Notes: generated from the letters alone by a model not told the origin. Numbered from the stretch's first letter, positions 36,642 through 45,660 are shown. The stretch: 64,000 nt of DNA from Actinomycetota bacterium (GCA_005885515.1 VAWK01000016.1:55963-119962), one strand, 5' to 3'. Numbers and translations are program-made.

Positions 36642-36740
36642 CCGAGCCGCTCAGCGCGATTGGCGCGCCCAGTCTGATCTCGGTCCGCTCGGGGCTGCGG
36701 GTCCCCCGGCAAGCCGCGGCCGACCGCATGCCGAGGCCGC

Positions 36741-38063
36741 TCAGCGGCGAGGAAACACCTTGGCGAGGCGGGCGAGCGCGAGCGGATTGCCGCGCGGGCG
36801 CAGCCTGCCGGTGGCGACGGCGCGCAGCGGATCAAGGCGTTCGCCGACGATGTCGGCCCAGTCCTGGTAGGCGAGCCGCAGGCGCAGGTCGGGATTTGGC
36901 GCATTGCCCTGCGAGACCGCGCTCGAGCCGTTTTCGACCGTCAGGTGCCACGTGGGGATGTCCGGATCGGTGAACTCCCACTGGAACGTGATCGGCTTGG
37001 CGAGGCCGTGATCCGGGTTGATCTGGCGGCGAAGCGTGTCGAACATCAACGCGACCGTGTCCGGGTCGCGCGCGGTCGGGCCCTGGCGAACGCCGATCAC
37101 GCCCGCCTTGGCGAGCGCGCGCCCGCGCTGTGAGAGCTCGAGTGGCGACAGCCCCGGCGGCAGCAGCGGCGGTCCCGGCAGCGACTCGATCGGCATGCCG
37201 GCCGAGCGCAGCTTGGTCGTCATCGAGGTCAGCCCCTCGACGCCGACGGTGTCGAAAGTGGCGTTGAACACGGTGATGTAGCGCTCATCCCATCCCGGCG
37301 GCATCAGCACCTGGGAGGTGAAGCGCGTAACTTCGCGCAGCACGCGGGCGACCGCCTTGGGCACGCCGACGGGGTCTTCGCGCTTCAGGTCTGACAGCAG
37401 CTTCACGCCGAAGCCGATGTGTCGCTGCTCATCGGCCGCGATGTTATCCATGCCCTGGCGGAAGGCGGGCAGCTGCTCGCGTTCCTCGAGATAGCTGCAG
37501 ATGAAGTGCTGGCCAGGCTGCGCCAGCGCGGCCTCGATGACGATGTGGTACAGCGCCACCGCGGCGGCGAGGTTGCAACGCGACGGGTCGGCACGGAGCT
37601 CATCGGCCATGCGATCGAGGCGGCCGAAGATGCGACGGAATCCAGGCGTGAGCTGCGGCTTGACCGCCAGTAGGCCGCTTGACAGGGAGCCGTCGCCGAT
37701 TCCACACACCTCCTGCATGAAGCGCTTGAAGAAGACCGCGTGTCGCGCCTCGTCGACCTGCTGCGTGGTGAGGAAGTACTTCTGCTCCTCGAGTGGCGCC
37801 GCGTCGATGTACGGCGAGAGGTTGTCTGCGACGGCGTCCTCGCCCCAGAAGAACAGGCAGTAGTTCCACAGCGCCGCCTGGCGCTCGAACTCGGTGAAGT
37901 CCTCGCGCCACTGGCGTGCGTCCTCGCTGAAGTCGAGCTCGGTGGCGCGCCAGTTTCCGCGCTCCCAGCGAGCGTAGAGGTCGGCGTATGTGATGGCGTC
38001 GGTTGGCAGGCTGCTGCCAGCGCTCGAATCGGCGGAGGCGGGTGGCGTGGTGGCGGTGGCCAT
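36741..38063 (-). CDS. Ribonucleotide-reductase-R2-like ferritin domain fused to SCP2-like lipid-binding domain
   Basis: 440 residues from ATG 38063, with GGAG eleven bases upstream. Residues about 30-290 are an R2/ferritin-like helical bundle carrying the di-metal ligands: a glutamate in FTEFERQAALWNY, TTQQVDEARHAVFF (D/E-x2-H), a glutamate in IVIEAALAQPGQHF and NIAADEQRHIGFG. The tyrosyl-radical environment of true R2 is not obvious. Residues about 335-440 are SCP2-like (TFQWEFTDPDIPTWHLTVENG, RLRLAYQDWADIVGERLDP). A lipid-binding domain suggests oxidation or desaturation of a lipid substrate. It is divergent from a TetR regulator with a palindrome between them. Confidence 0.83.
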   Translation of the reverse strand: MATATTPPASADSSAGSSLPTDAITYADLYARWERGNWRATELDFSEDARQWREDFTEFERQAALWNYCLFFWGEDAVADNLSPYIDAAPLEEQKYFLTTQQVDEARHAVFFKRFMQEVCGIGDGSLSSGLLAVKPQLTPGFRRIFGRLDRMADELRADPSRCNLAAAVALYHIVIEAALAQPGQHFICSYLEEREQLPAFRQGMDNIAADEQRHIGFGVKLLSDLKREDPVGVPKAVARVLREVTRFTSQVLMPPGWDERYITVFNATFDTVGVEGLTSMTTKLRSAGMPIESLPGPPLLPPGLSPLELSQRGRALAKAGVIGVRQGPTARDPDTVALMFDTLRRQINPDHGLAKPITFQWEFTDPDIPTWHLTVENGSSAVSQGNAPNPDLRLRLAYQDWADIVGERLDPLRAVATGRLRPRGNPLALARLAKVFPRR

Positions 38064-38180
38064 GGTGCTGCTCCTATCCCCGGGCGGGTTGCCCGTGTTG
38101 CGCTCGTTGCCCCATTCACGACCGGGCGCTCGCCGGGGCGGGGCGCGCGCTCGGCAGTGTGACGGCTGCCCTAGCGAACA

Positions 38181-38196
38181 GATAACAAACATTATC
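38181..38196. promoter_or_regulatory. Candidate TetR operator
   Basis: GATAA-CAAACA-TTATC: perfect 5-base arms with a 6-base spacer, in the AT-rich part of the 168-base region between the ferritin/SCP2 gene (minus) and the tetR gene (plus). A second small palindrome ATTA-TCG-TAAT overlaps its right end (38191-38201). Size and position are those of a TetR operator controlling both genes. Confidence 0.55.
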
Positions 38197-38231
38197 GTAA
38201 TAGCAGTCGCTCTGTCAAGTACGATGACGGG

Positions 38232-38903
38232 ATGCCGATCGCGCACACCGACGGGACCGCGCCCGCGCCCGGCGTCCGCATGACGCGCGAGCAGAGCAAG
38301 GCCAACACCCGCGAGCGCCTGCTCGACGCGGCGCGCAGGGTATTCGCCAGCAGCGGCTTCCACGGCGCGTCGGTGGAGGAGATCGCATCCGCGGCCGGCT
38401 TCTCGACCGGTGCGCTGTATTCCAACTTCGATGGCAAGGAGGATCTGTTCCTGGCCCTGATGGAGCGCGAGATCGAGGAGCACGCGCGCGAGATCGGCGA
38501 AGCGGTTGCGCGGCGGACGTCGGTCGCCGAGCGCGCCGCGGGGGGCGCACGGGTGTGGATGACCATGATCGAGCGCGAGCCCGAGCTGCTGCTGCTGTTC
38601 ATGGAGTTTTGGGCCTACGGCGTGCGCGACCCGCACGTGCGGCCAAAGGTCGCCGCGCGCTTCGCACAGATGCGCAACCTGCTCACCACGTTGATCGCCG
38701 ACAGCGCGCACGAGTTCGACCTCGAGCTGCAGATCCCGGCCGAGCAACTGGCGGTGGCGATCGATGCGCTCGCCGACGGCATCGCGCGCCAGAAGCTCGC
38801 CGATCCCGCTGCCGTGCCGGACGACCTGATGGGCAGGGTGCTGTCGCTGCTGCTCGGCGCCGCTAGCCGTCCGGCAGGCACAGGCACGCGTAGTGGACCG
38901 TGA
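38232..38903 (+). CDS. TetR-family transcriptional regulator
   Basis: 223 residues from ATG 38232 (or 207 from ATG 38280, MTREQSKANTRERLL). The N-terminal DNA-binding domain reads TRERLLDAARRVFASSGFHGASVEEIASAAGFSTGALYSNFDGKEDLFLALMERE, the TetR consensus. The C-terminal helices form the ligand pocket and dimer interface (TMIEREPELLLLFMEFWAYGVRDPHVRPKVAARFAQMR). Probably represses itself and the divergent ferritin/SCP2 gene. The 3' end overlaps the convergent methyltransferase gene by 41 bases. Confidence 0.92.
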   Translation: MPIAHTDGTAPAPGVRMTREQSKANTRERLLDAARRVFASSGFHGASVEEIASAAGFSTGALYSNFDGKEDLFLALMEREIEEHAREIGEAVARRTSVAERAAGGARVWMTMIEREPELLLLFMEFWAYGVRDPHVRPKVAARFAQMRNLLTTLIADSAHEFDLELQIPAEQLAVAIDALADGIARQKLADPAAVPDDLMGRVLSLLLGAASRPAGTGTRSGP

Positions 38904-39612
38904 ACAGGCGCCGCGCCAGGCGCGAGGATGCGTGATGAAGCCCGTTGCGCAACGCCCACTTCGCCGCGGCCGACGCTCGCCCGCGTGGGCCGGCGGCGAA
39001 GAACAGGTGCACCTCGAGGGGCAGCGGATCCTCGAGCTCGCAGGCCACCGCCAGCCGCGCGCGTGAGGCGATCTCGCGTACCGCGCCGCGATCCAGCCGC
39101 TGCAGGTGCCCGATCTCGGCCGCCCGCGCGCGCCTGCTGGCCCGTCGCGCCGACCAGTTCGCCTCCAGCGGAACCTCGAGCACGACCGCGCGGCACGCGC
39201 GCGCGACCTCCTTCAGCAACGCAACCGGGTCGGGCACGTGCTCGAGCACGTGCGACAGGATGCCCAGGTCATACGCGCCGCCGCAGGCGGCCAGATGCGC
39301 GCCGTCATACAGCAGCACGGCGTCGATCTGCGGACGCGAGCGAGCGATCGCGACGGCCGCCTGGCTGATCTCCGCGCCGTGCAGGCGCCCGCCGAAGCGG
39401 CGCGCGCGCAGCTCGCACAGCAGCGCGCCGTCGCCGCACCCCACCTCGAGCGTGCTGGTGGGGCGGATGCCAGCGCGCGCGCACAGCGCGACCACGTGGT
39501 TGGCCTTGCCGATCGCCCCCAGCGCGCGCCAGCGCGCATGGGCCGCGGACGCGGCTGGGTCCTCCGAGTAGGCGCGCTCGTAGAAGCCCGCTAGCTGGGC
39601 GGTGTCCGGCAC
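38863..39612 (-). CDS. Class I SAM-dependent methyltransferase
   Basis: 249 residues from GTG 39612 (VPDTAQLAGFYERAYSEDP). SAM motif I STLEVGCGDGALLCELRARRFGG, motif II LHGAEIS, motif IV YDLGILSHVLEHVPDPVALLKEV and post-motif VVLEVPLEANWSARRASRR, with the EVPL(E) segment typical of glycan-cluster methyltransferases. Its 5' end overlaps the divergent O-antigen-ligase gene if that uses an early start. Probable role: modifying a sugar or a lipid-linked intermediate. Confidence 0.85.
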   Translation of the reverse strand: MPDTAQLAGFYERAYSEDPAASAAHARWRALGAIGKANHVVALCARAGIRPTSTLEVGCGDGALLCELRARRFGGRLHGAEISQAAVAIARSRPQIDAVLLYDGAHLAACGGAYDLGILSHVLEHVPDPVALLKEVARACRAVVLEVPLEANWSARRASRRARAAEIGHLQRLDRGAVREIASRARLAVACELEDPLPLEVHLFFAAGPRGRASAAAKWALRNGLHHASSRLARRLFTVHYACLCLPDG

Positions 39613-39634
39613 AGCGACGATTATTGTGACCTCG

Positions 39635-41749
39635 ATGGCCAGCAGGCTCACGACGTCGCTGCGCGAGGCGCCGGCGACGGTGCCGGGGCTTGCCGTCATG
39701 GCGCTGTTCCTGCTCTGGGCCACCGACCAGGCGGGGTTCCCGCTCACGCACTGGGCGCCCGGCGCCCTGATCGTGCTCGCACTGCTCGCGTTGGCGCTCG
39801 TCACGATCGGGATCCGCGTAAGCGAGATCCCGGTGGCGGTGAGGATCGCGCTCGCCTGCCTGGCTGCGTACACGGCGCTCAGCTTCCTCTCGATCCTGTG
39901 GGCCGGCGTGCCCGGCGATGCCTGGGAAGGGGCCAACCGCACGCTGCTGTACCTGCTCGTGTTCGCGCTGTTTGCCTGCTGGCGCCAGAACGGGCGCGCG
40001 GCCGCGCTGCTCCTGAGCGTGTGGGCGCTGGCGATGACTGTGCTGGCCGCGTTCGTGGCGCTGCACGTGGCAACCGCCTCGAGCGGCGCCCTGCAGCGCC
40101 TGCTCCCGTTCGGGCGCCTGGTGTACCCCACGGGCTATGTGAACGCGAACGCGGCGCTGTGGCTGATCGCGTTCTGGCCCGCCGTGCTGCTCGCGCGCAG
40201 CGCGCGGCTCCCATGGGGGCTGCGCGGCGCGCTGGCCGGCGGCGCGGTGCTGCTGGCGGAGGTCGGGTTGCTGGGGCAGAGCCGGGGGTCGCTGTATGCG
40301 ACGCCGATCATGCTGGTGCTCGTGTTCGCGCTGGTGCCGCGGCGCGCGCGCACGTTCGCGCTGCTAGTGCCGGTCGCGGCTGGGATCGGCGCCGCGGCGC
40401 CGGCCGTGCTGCGCGTGAGCGATCACCTCCAGCACGGCGAGGTCGTGGCGGCCACGCTCCATGCCGCGGTGGGCACGATGTTCATCGCCGCCGCGGCGGT
40501 CGGCCTGGCGGTCGCGCTCGCCGCCGCCGTGGAGCAGCGCCGGCTGCTTTCCGAGCCCGCGATGGGGCGCCTGCGCACGGCGGTGGGGATCTGCGCGCTG
40601 CTCACGCTGATCGGCCTGCTCGGCGGTGGCTGGGCCGCGGCTGGCGACCCGCTCGCACGCCTGCGGCACGGCTGGGACACGTTCAAGAGCGTGAAGGGCT
40701 ACGCGGCGAACGGCTCCGGCAACCGGCTCACGAGCGGCCTCGGCAGCAATCGCTACGACTTCTATCGGGTGGCGTTGGATGAGTTCGTCGCGCACCCGGT
40801 CGCCGGCATCGGCGCCGACAACTTCCAGCAGCAGTACCTGCGCCACGGCCGCAGCAATGAGACCCCCCATTACCCCCACAGCGTGGAGTTGCGCACCCTC
40901 ACCCAGACCGGGCTCGTGGGCTGCGCGCTGGCGCTGGCCGGCCTCGCCGCTGCGCTCGCGGCCGGGTGGCGCGCGTCCCGCGCCTGGCGCGCTCACGACC
41001 CGCTGGCGCGCGACGTCGCCGTGGCGGCGCTGGGCGGGTTCGCCTACTGGCTGCTGCACGGCTCCTTCGACTGGTTCTGGGAGTTCGCCGGACTGGGAGC
41101 GCCGGCGTTCGCGCTGCTCGGCCTGACCTGTGCGCTGGCGCCCGCGGCGACCACGCTGGATGCGAGCTCCGGACCGCGTTTGCCCGCCGGCGCGCGTGCC
41201 GGACCGCCTTTGCGCGCCGGCGCGCGGGCGCGGCGAGGGGGCCGGGCGCGGCGAGGGGGCCCGGCGATCGGGCGCTGGGTGGGCGTCGTCGGGGGCGTGC
41301 TCGCCATCGCGCTCGTGGCCGCGTCGCTGATCGCGCCATGGCTGAGTCAGCTCGAGATCGAGAGCGCGGCCAGAATCTGGCCGCGCGCCCCGCGCGTCGC
41401 CTACTCCCGCTTGCAGGACGCGGCGGCACTGAATCCCCTCAGCGACGCGGCCGACCTCCTGGCGGGCAGCATCGCCGTGCGCTTCGGCGACCTCGCGCTG
41501 GCCGATCGGCGCTTCTCGCAGGCGCTCGCGCGCTCGCCGGATGACGCCTATGCGACGCTCGAGCGCGGCGCCATCGCATCCAGCCGCGGCCGGCAGGACG
41601 CTGCGCTGCGGCTGTTGGCGCGTGCGGCGCAGCTACAGCCACGCGACCCGGTTAGCAGGCGGGCGCTCGCGCTTGCGCGGGCCGGGCGTCGGGTCAGCGT
41701 CGCCGAGCTGAACCGTTCAATCCTCGCGCAGGCGCAGCAGTTTCGCTAA
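39635..41749 (+). CDS. O-antigen ligase-like membrane protein with C-terminal TPR-like region (second of three)
   Basis: About 704 residues from ATG 39635 (MASRLTTSLREAP). Roughly twelve transmembrane segments. The Wzy_C-type periplasmic loop has RYDFYRVALDEFVAHPVAGIGADNFQQQYLRHGRSNETPHYPHSVELRTLTQTG, very typical of O-antigen ligases and polymerases. After an Arg/Gly-rich low-complexity stretch and one more membrane helix, TPR-like helices follow (DDAYATLERGAIASSRGRQDAALRLLARAAQLQPRDPVSRRAL). It parallels the ligase at 18403 in layout and is likely a paralogue with a different glycan substrate. Confidence 0.87.
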   Translation: MASRLTTSLREAPATVPGLAVMALFLLWATDQAGFPLTHWAPGALIVLALLALALVTIGIRVSEIPVAVRIALACLAAYTALSFLSILWAGVPGDAWEGANRTLLYLLVFALFACWRQNGRAAALLLSVWALAMTVLAAFVALHVATASSGALQRLLPFGRLVYPTGYVNANAALWLIAFWPAVLLARSARLPWGLRGALAGGAVLLAEVGLLGQSRGSLYATPIMLVLVFALVPRRARTFALLVPVAAGIGAAAPAVLRVSDHLQHGEVVAATLHAAVGTMFIAAAAVGLAVALAAAVEQRRLLSEPAMGRLRTAVGICALLTLIGLLGGGWAAAGDPLARLRHGWDTFKSVKGYAANGSGNRLTSGLGSNRYDFYRVALDEFVAHPVAGIGADNFQQQYLRHGRSNETPHYPHSVELRTLTQTGLVGCALALAGLAAALAAGWRASRAWRAHDPLARDVAVAALGGFAYWLLHGSFDWFWEFAGLGAPAFALLGLTCALAPAATTLDASSGPRLPAGARAGPPLRAGARARRGGRARRGGPAIGRWVGVVGGVLAIALVAASLIAPWLSQLEIESAARIWPRAPRVAYSRLQDAAALNPLSDAADLLAGSIAVRFGDLALADRRFSQALARSPDDAYATLERGAIASSRGRQDAALRLLARAAQLQPRDPVSRRALALARAGRRVSVAELNRSILAQAQQFR
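41166..41225. repeat. 30-bp imperfect tandem repeat in the second O-antigen ligase gene
   Basis: Two neighbouring copies of a 30-base unit beginning CCGGACCGC and ending CGCCGGCGCGCG differ at two positions. A following pair of GGCGCGGCGAGGGGGCC-like blocks (41230-41265) extends the low-complexity region. Encodes an in-frame Gly/Ala/Arg/Pro linker between the ligase and TPR parts. Confidence 0.6.
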
Positions 41750-41957
41750 ATCCATCATTCCGGCCCTCTGCCGGGCGGCACTTAAGACTCGACATCGGCG
41801 CTCGCATTCGCTAGCCTTCGCAGGGCTCGTGCCGCCTCCTCGGTGCTCCTCGCCGGGGCAGGCCGGCAGGGGGGCCGGGGCGATGCCGGGCACTAGGCAC
41901 GGAGGTCGACGCGGCTGGGGTTCATAGCTTTTAGCCGGGGGGGCAATGCAGGGAAGC

Positions 41958-42458
41958 ATGAAAACTGATCGCATCACGATCCGAACCGCAGCGCTCGCGC
42001 TGGTTGCGGCACTGGCCGTTTCAGCAGCCGCGCCGCTCGTCGCGCACGCCGGCCCGCTGCTGAGCGGCTACGGCGGTCCAGGGCAGGGAAACCAGGCGAT
42101 CCTGGGCTCGACGCTGCTGGGCGGACCCGGCGGCGGGGCGTCCGGCGGCGGCGGGGCAGGCGGCAGCCAGGAAGCGGCGCCCACCGGCGCGGCCGGCCTC
42201 GCCACGGCGGGCAGCAGCCACGCGAGTGCGCCCGCACGTGCAGCTTCGGGCGCCCACCCAGCGGCACGGCCCGCTCATGCGCGCCTGGTGGGGCTTGCCT
42301 CCGGCTCATACCCGGCATTCGAACGGACCGCCTCGACCAGCAGGTTCGGCCTGTCGGGCGCGGACATCTCCTATGTCGTGCTCGCGGCTGCCGCCCTGGC
42401 GTTCGCGGGCGTGCTGATGAGGCGCATGGTGCGCCCGAGAACGGCGAAAGGCCACTGA
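41958..42458 (+). CDS. Small secreted Gly/Ala-rich surface protein with C-terminal anchor
   Basis: 166 residues from ATG 41958, preceded by AGGGAAGC. Signal sequence AALALVAALAVSAAAPLVAHA, then the conserved-looking start of the mature part GPLLSGYGGPGQGNQAILGS, a Gly-rich and Ala-rich spacer, and a C-terminal hydrophobic helix SYVVLAAAALAFAGVLM ending RRMVRPRTAKGH. The plan (export signal, spacer, C-terminal helix with basic tail) equals that of the 20762-21334 protein. Lies in front of a glycosylphosphotransferase gene and may be a cell-wall or glycan scaffold protein; function unknown. The 208-base leader before it holds no recognisable gene. Confidence 0.75.
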   Translation: MKTDRITIRTAALALVAALAVSAAAPLVAHAGPLLSGYGGPGQGNQAILGSTLLGGPGGGASGGGGAGGSQEAAPTGAAGLATAGSSHASAPARAASGAHPAARPAHARLVGLASGSYPAFERTASTSRFGLSGADISYVVLAAAALAFAGVLMRRMVRPRTAKGH

Positions 42459-42499
42459 CGGTCGGGCCATGCGACAGGCACGGATAGCCAGCACGGCGT

Positions 42500-42516
42500 C
42501 ACTCGCGATCCGAGTG
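42500..42516 (+). promoter_or_regulatory. Hairpin in the leader of the second glycosylphosphotransferase gene
   Basis: CACTCG-CGATC-CGAGTG is a perfect 6-bp stem with a 5-base loop, ending 14 bases before AGGAGGG and about 28 before the ATG. It could terminate the preceding gene or affect ribosome access. Confidence 0.35.
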
Positions 42517-42543
42517 AGCGGAACCGACTAGGAGGGCTAGCGG

Positions 42544-44082
42544 ATGGCCCCTACGAACATCACGCAGCAGACCTCGACCGCGCTTGCGCTGCAGGGCGAA
42601 CTGGCGCGCGCAGCGCCAGCCCCCAGGCCGCTCGCGCGCAGGTCTCTGGTCGGCCGCCTGCAATGGGCGCTGGAGGGCCCCGGCTGGAGCGTGCTGCGCC
42701 CGGCGCTGGATTTCGTGCTCATGTGCGTCGCGCTGACGGTGGCGATGGGCGGCTTTCAGGCCGCGGTTGATCCGGACCCGCATCGCGCGCCGCTGCTGGC
42801 GATGCCTCTGCTCGTGATGATTCTGTTCTATCTCCGCGGCCTCTACCGCACGCGCCTGCGCGCGCTCGTGCTCGATGGACTGGTGCCCGTCTTGAGCGCG
42901 GTCTCGGTGGCGGCGATGGCGGTCGCGATGATCGGCATCTACGCCAACGGGGCGATCCCGGACCACTTCGTGCGTACCTGGCTGCTCGCCGTGCTCGTCG
43001 TGGGCGGCGGCCGCGCGCTGCTGTCGTTGCTGCAGCGCTGGGCGCGCGCGCGGCGCCTCGTCGGCAAGCCGGTCCTGATCATGGGCGCCGGCGTGGTTGG
43101 GGCGCAGGTCGCGCGTCGGCTGGAGAGCCACCCCGAGTACGGCCTGGTGCCGGTCGGCTTCCTCGACGAGGACCCGCGCTCGGTCGCCGAGGTGGGCGGG
43201 CGCGACGTGCCCGTGCTGGGAACCGTGGAGGACCTGGACGACGCCGTGAGCAGCACCGGCGTGCGCAACCTGATCGTTGCCTTCTCCTCGGTCGCCGACG
43301 CGCGTGTCAGCCGTCTCATCCAGCGCTGCCAGGAACTCGGCATCGAGGTGTCGGTGGTGCCGCGCATGTTCGACACGATCAACAATCGCGTCGGCTACGA
43401 GACGGTCGGGGGCTTGCCGCTGATGTCGTTCACGAGCGTCAATCCGCGCGGCCTGCAGTTCGCGATCAAGCACGGCCTCGATCGCGTGCTCGCGCTGGCG
43501 TTCCTGGTGGTGCTCTCGCCCCTGATCATCGGCGCGGCGTTGGCCGTACGCCTGACCTCGCGCGGCCCGGTGCTGTTCCGCCAGCGTCGCGTGGGCCGCG
43601 ACGGCAAGGCCTTCGACCTCTTCAAGTTCCGCTCAATGGGCGTTCCGCCCGGCGGCGAGCTCCAGGAGGACGAGGACGAGGATGGCAGCCCGCTGCGGTT
43701 CCTGCTGGGCGGAGACACCGCTCCCGGCGGAGTCGAGGGCGACGATCGCCGCACCGCCGTGGGCCGTTTTCTGCGGCGCACCTCGCTGGATGAGCTGCCA
43801 CAGCTGCTCAACGTGCTCAAAGGCGAGATGAGCCTCATCGGTCCCCGGCCCGAGCGTCCCGAGTTCGTGGAGCTGTTCATGCACGACATCGTCCGCTACG
43901 GCGACCGGCACCGCGTGAAGTCCGGCATCACCGGCTGGGCGCAGGTGCACGGGCTGCGCGGGCAGACCTCGCTTGCCGAACGGGTGGAGTGGGACAACTA
44001 CTACATCGCCCACTGGTCGCTCGGCCTGGACGCCAAGATCCTCGCGCTCACGCTGGCCGCGCTGTTCCACAGCACCGAGTAG
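42544..44082 (+). CDS. Polyprenyl glycosylphosphotransferase, exopolysaccharide initiation (second copy)
   Basis: 512 residues with a good ribosome-binding site (AGGAGGG). Four to five membrane segments in residues 45-170, a Rossmann-like KPVLIMGAGVVGAQVARRLESHPEYGL module with GTVEDLDDAV, then the catalytic domain LDRVLALAFLVVLSPLII, FRQRRVGRDGKAFDLFKFRSM, RRTSLDELPQLLNVLKGEMSLIGPRPERPEFVE and SGITGWAQVHGLRGQTS. It is of the WcaJ type, transferring glucose-1-phosphate or another hexose-1-phosphate to undecaprenyl phosphate. An acidic insert ELQEDEDEDGSP lies in the catalytic domain. Confidence 0.94.
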   Translation: MAPTNITQQTSTALALQGELARAAPAPRPLARRSLVGRLQWALEGPGWSVLRPALDFVLMCVALTVAMGGFQAAVDPDPHRAPLLAMPLLVMILFYLRGLYRTRLRALVLDGLVPVLSAVSVAAMAVAMIGIYANGAIPDHFVRTWLLAVLVVGGGRALLSLLQRWARARRLVGKPVLIMGAGVVGAQVARRLESHPEYGLVPVGFLDEDPRSVAEVGGRDVPVLGTVEDLDDAVSSTGVRNLIVAFSSVADARVSRLIQRCQELGIEVSVVPRMFDTINNRVGYETVGGLPLMSFTSVNPRGLQFAIKHGLDRVLALAFLVVLSPLIIGAALAVRLTSRGPVLFRQRRVGRDGKAFDLFKFRSMGVPPGGELQEDEDEDGSPLRFLLGGDTAPGGVEGDDRRTAVGRFLRRTSLDELPQLLNVLKGEMSLIGPRPERPEFVELFMHDIVRYGDRHRVKSGITGWAQVHGLRGQTSLAERVEWDNYYIAHWSLGLDAKILALTLAALFHSTE

Positions 44083-44145
44083 GGGAAAGCACCGCCGTGG
44101 TCGGAGGGCAGCTGGCCCGCCGACCGGATCGGCCAGACGCCTTAC

Positions 44146-45480
44146 TCAGATGCCCGCCAGGGCCGCCCCGGCGAGACCGGCCCAGTACTGATACACGCGC
44201 ACCTGGATCGCGCGCGTGCCGAGCACCCGCGGCAGGGGGATCGTGTAGCGGTTGAAGCGGTTGAGGATGAACAGCGCCCGGTAGCGGAGCACGCCGCCGA
44301 CGAATGCTTCCAACTCCATGTAGTCGCCGACTGGTCCGGAACCGGCGGCGACGATCTTCGCGCCGCGGCGGAGTAGCGCGAGCGTGACGCGGTGAGGCCT
44401 CGCGTAGGGCCGCAGCAGAGCCTGCGAGAGGGCCGCGAAGGCCGGCTTGCGGCGACCGGAGGCAGCGATCAAGCCGAAGTTCTCATGCGCGGTGTCCTGC
44501 AGGTGGTAGACCACCGCGGCGGCAACCCAGGGAGTCCCGGACAGCGAGCGGATCGCGTCGGCCAGGTTCTGCGCCTGGATTCTCGCCGTCACGCAGGCCT
44601 GTTCTTCCTGTATGCGCTGCGCGGGGAAGCAGCTGCTCCAGCCGAACTCGTCAAGCCACAGTGGCCGGCTGTCCCCGTTGGCTAGCTGCACTTCATGGAT
44701 CGCGCGAACGGATGCGAGCGTGAGGCTGTAGAAGTGCACCGACAGCCCGTCGTAGTAGCCCTTGATGCCTCGCGCGTAGAGCGCGCGCAGGAACAACCCG
44801 TTGGAGCCCACGAGCGAGCCGGCGAGCACGCGCACGCTGGGATCTGCCTGCTTGATCGAGGTGTACGCGGCCTTGAGGATGGCCGCGTAGCGCTGCGCCT
44901 TGTTGGGACCGGCGAAGTACACCTGGTTGCTCTGATCGGGCTCGTTCCAGATCTCGATCCCGGCCAGCTTGGCGCCGTAGCGGTGGGCGAGGTAGGCGAC
45001 GGCGGCCGCGTAGGAGGCGGGGTCCGTGGGGGGCCAGGCGTTGGCCGGGGTGGATTTTCGCGGCACGCAGTTGCGCAGCAGCGACGCGGGCGCCGAGGAC
45101 GCCCAGCACGGGGTGCTGTCGACCGTGAAGATCACGCGGATGCCAGCCGCCGCGGCGGCGCCGACGAGGCGGTCGGTGAAGGCCAGCGCCGCGGCATCGA
45201 CGTCGTTCGGCCGCACGGGCTCGAGCGTCGACCACCGCAGTTCGGCGCGCACCACCTTGGCGTGCAGCTTGCGCGCGGCGGCGATCTGGCGATCGGCGAC
45301 CGCCGGGCTGACGCCGCTGTACAGGCCGATCACGTTGACGCCGCCAAGCGGCCCGGTGGCGGGCCGCTGCGAGCTGGTTGCGCCGTGTGCCCGGCACGGC
45401 GCCGCCGCGCACACCGCGAGCGCGAGCGCGACGGTCATGCCGGCGCGCCAGGAGGCCGGCATGCGGAGGCGTCCTGCCAT
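44146..45480 (-). CDS. Secreted glycoside hydrolase, clan GH-A (GH5/GH39-like)
   Basis: 444 residues from ATG 45480. Signal peptide GMTVALALAVCAAAPCRAHG. The TIM-barrel has VNVIGLYSGVSPAVADRQI, ARKLHAKVVRAELRWSTLEP, the acid/base glutamate in LAGIEIWNEPDQSN, and the nucleophile glutamate in RPLWLDEFGWSSC. The NEP and DEFG motifs identify clan A. Cleaves a polysaccharide outside the cell, perhaps the organism's own exopolysaccharide. Monocistronic and divergent from the 28-residue membrane peptide and UspA genes. Confidence 0.87.
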   Translation of the reverse strand: MAGRLRMPASWRAGMTVALALAVCAAAPCRAHGATSSQRPATGPLGGVNVIGLYSGVSPAVADRQIAAARKLHAKVVRAELRWSTLEPVRPNDVDAAALAFTDRLVGAAAAAGIRVIFTVDSTPCWASSAPASLLRNCVPRKSTPANAWPPTDPASYAAAVAYLAHRYGAKLAGIEIWNEPDQSNQVYFAGPNKAQRYAAILKAAYTSIKQADPSVRVLAGSLVGSNGLFLRALYARGIKGYYDGLSVHFYSLTLASVRAIHEVQLANGDSRPLWLDEFGWSSCFPAQRIQEEQACVTARIQAQNLADAIRSLSGTPWVAAAVVYHLQDTAHENFGLIAASGRRKPAFAALSQALLRPYARPHRVTLALLRRGAKIVAAGSGPVGDYMELEAFVGGVLRYRALFILNRFNRYTIPLPRVLGTRAIQVRVYQYWAGLAGAALAGI

Positions 45481-45542
45481 GGTCACACCATATTCACCCG
45501 CCGTGCGGCGTGCGCAGGGTGCCTCGCAGTAGCCTGTGCCAC

Positions 45543-45629
45543 ATGTCGCCAACCTGGCTCTGGACGCAGATCGCGATCGTCGTGTTCGTGCTCATCGGCA
45601 TGGTCATCGCCATCACCAAGCTCGCGTAA
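45543..45629 (+). CDS. 28-residue single-pass membrane peptide
   Basis: ATG 45543 to TAA 45629: MSPTWLWTQIAIVVFVLIGM followed by VIAITKLA. One hydrophobic helix of about 18 residues, flanked by Trp/Gln on one side and Lys on the other. It sits alone between a divergent hydrolase gene and a UspA gene, with 31 bases to the UspA start, so the two may share a transcript. Such tiny membrane proteins are often missed by gene callers; evidence is only the frame and the clean helix. Confidence 0.45.
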   Translation: MSPTWLWTQIAIVVFVLIGMVIAITKLA

Positions 45630-45660
45630 GGCGAGCTTTGGCGTCGGCTATGATCGGCGC

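Noticed and set aside
41750-41957. Structured-looking GC-rich leader before the small surface protein
   Set aside because: Checked for GEMM, c-di-AMP and cobalamin motifs; no conserved block could be matched, so no riboswitch is called.
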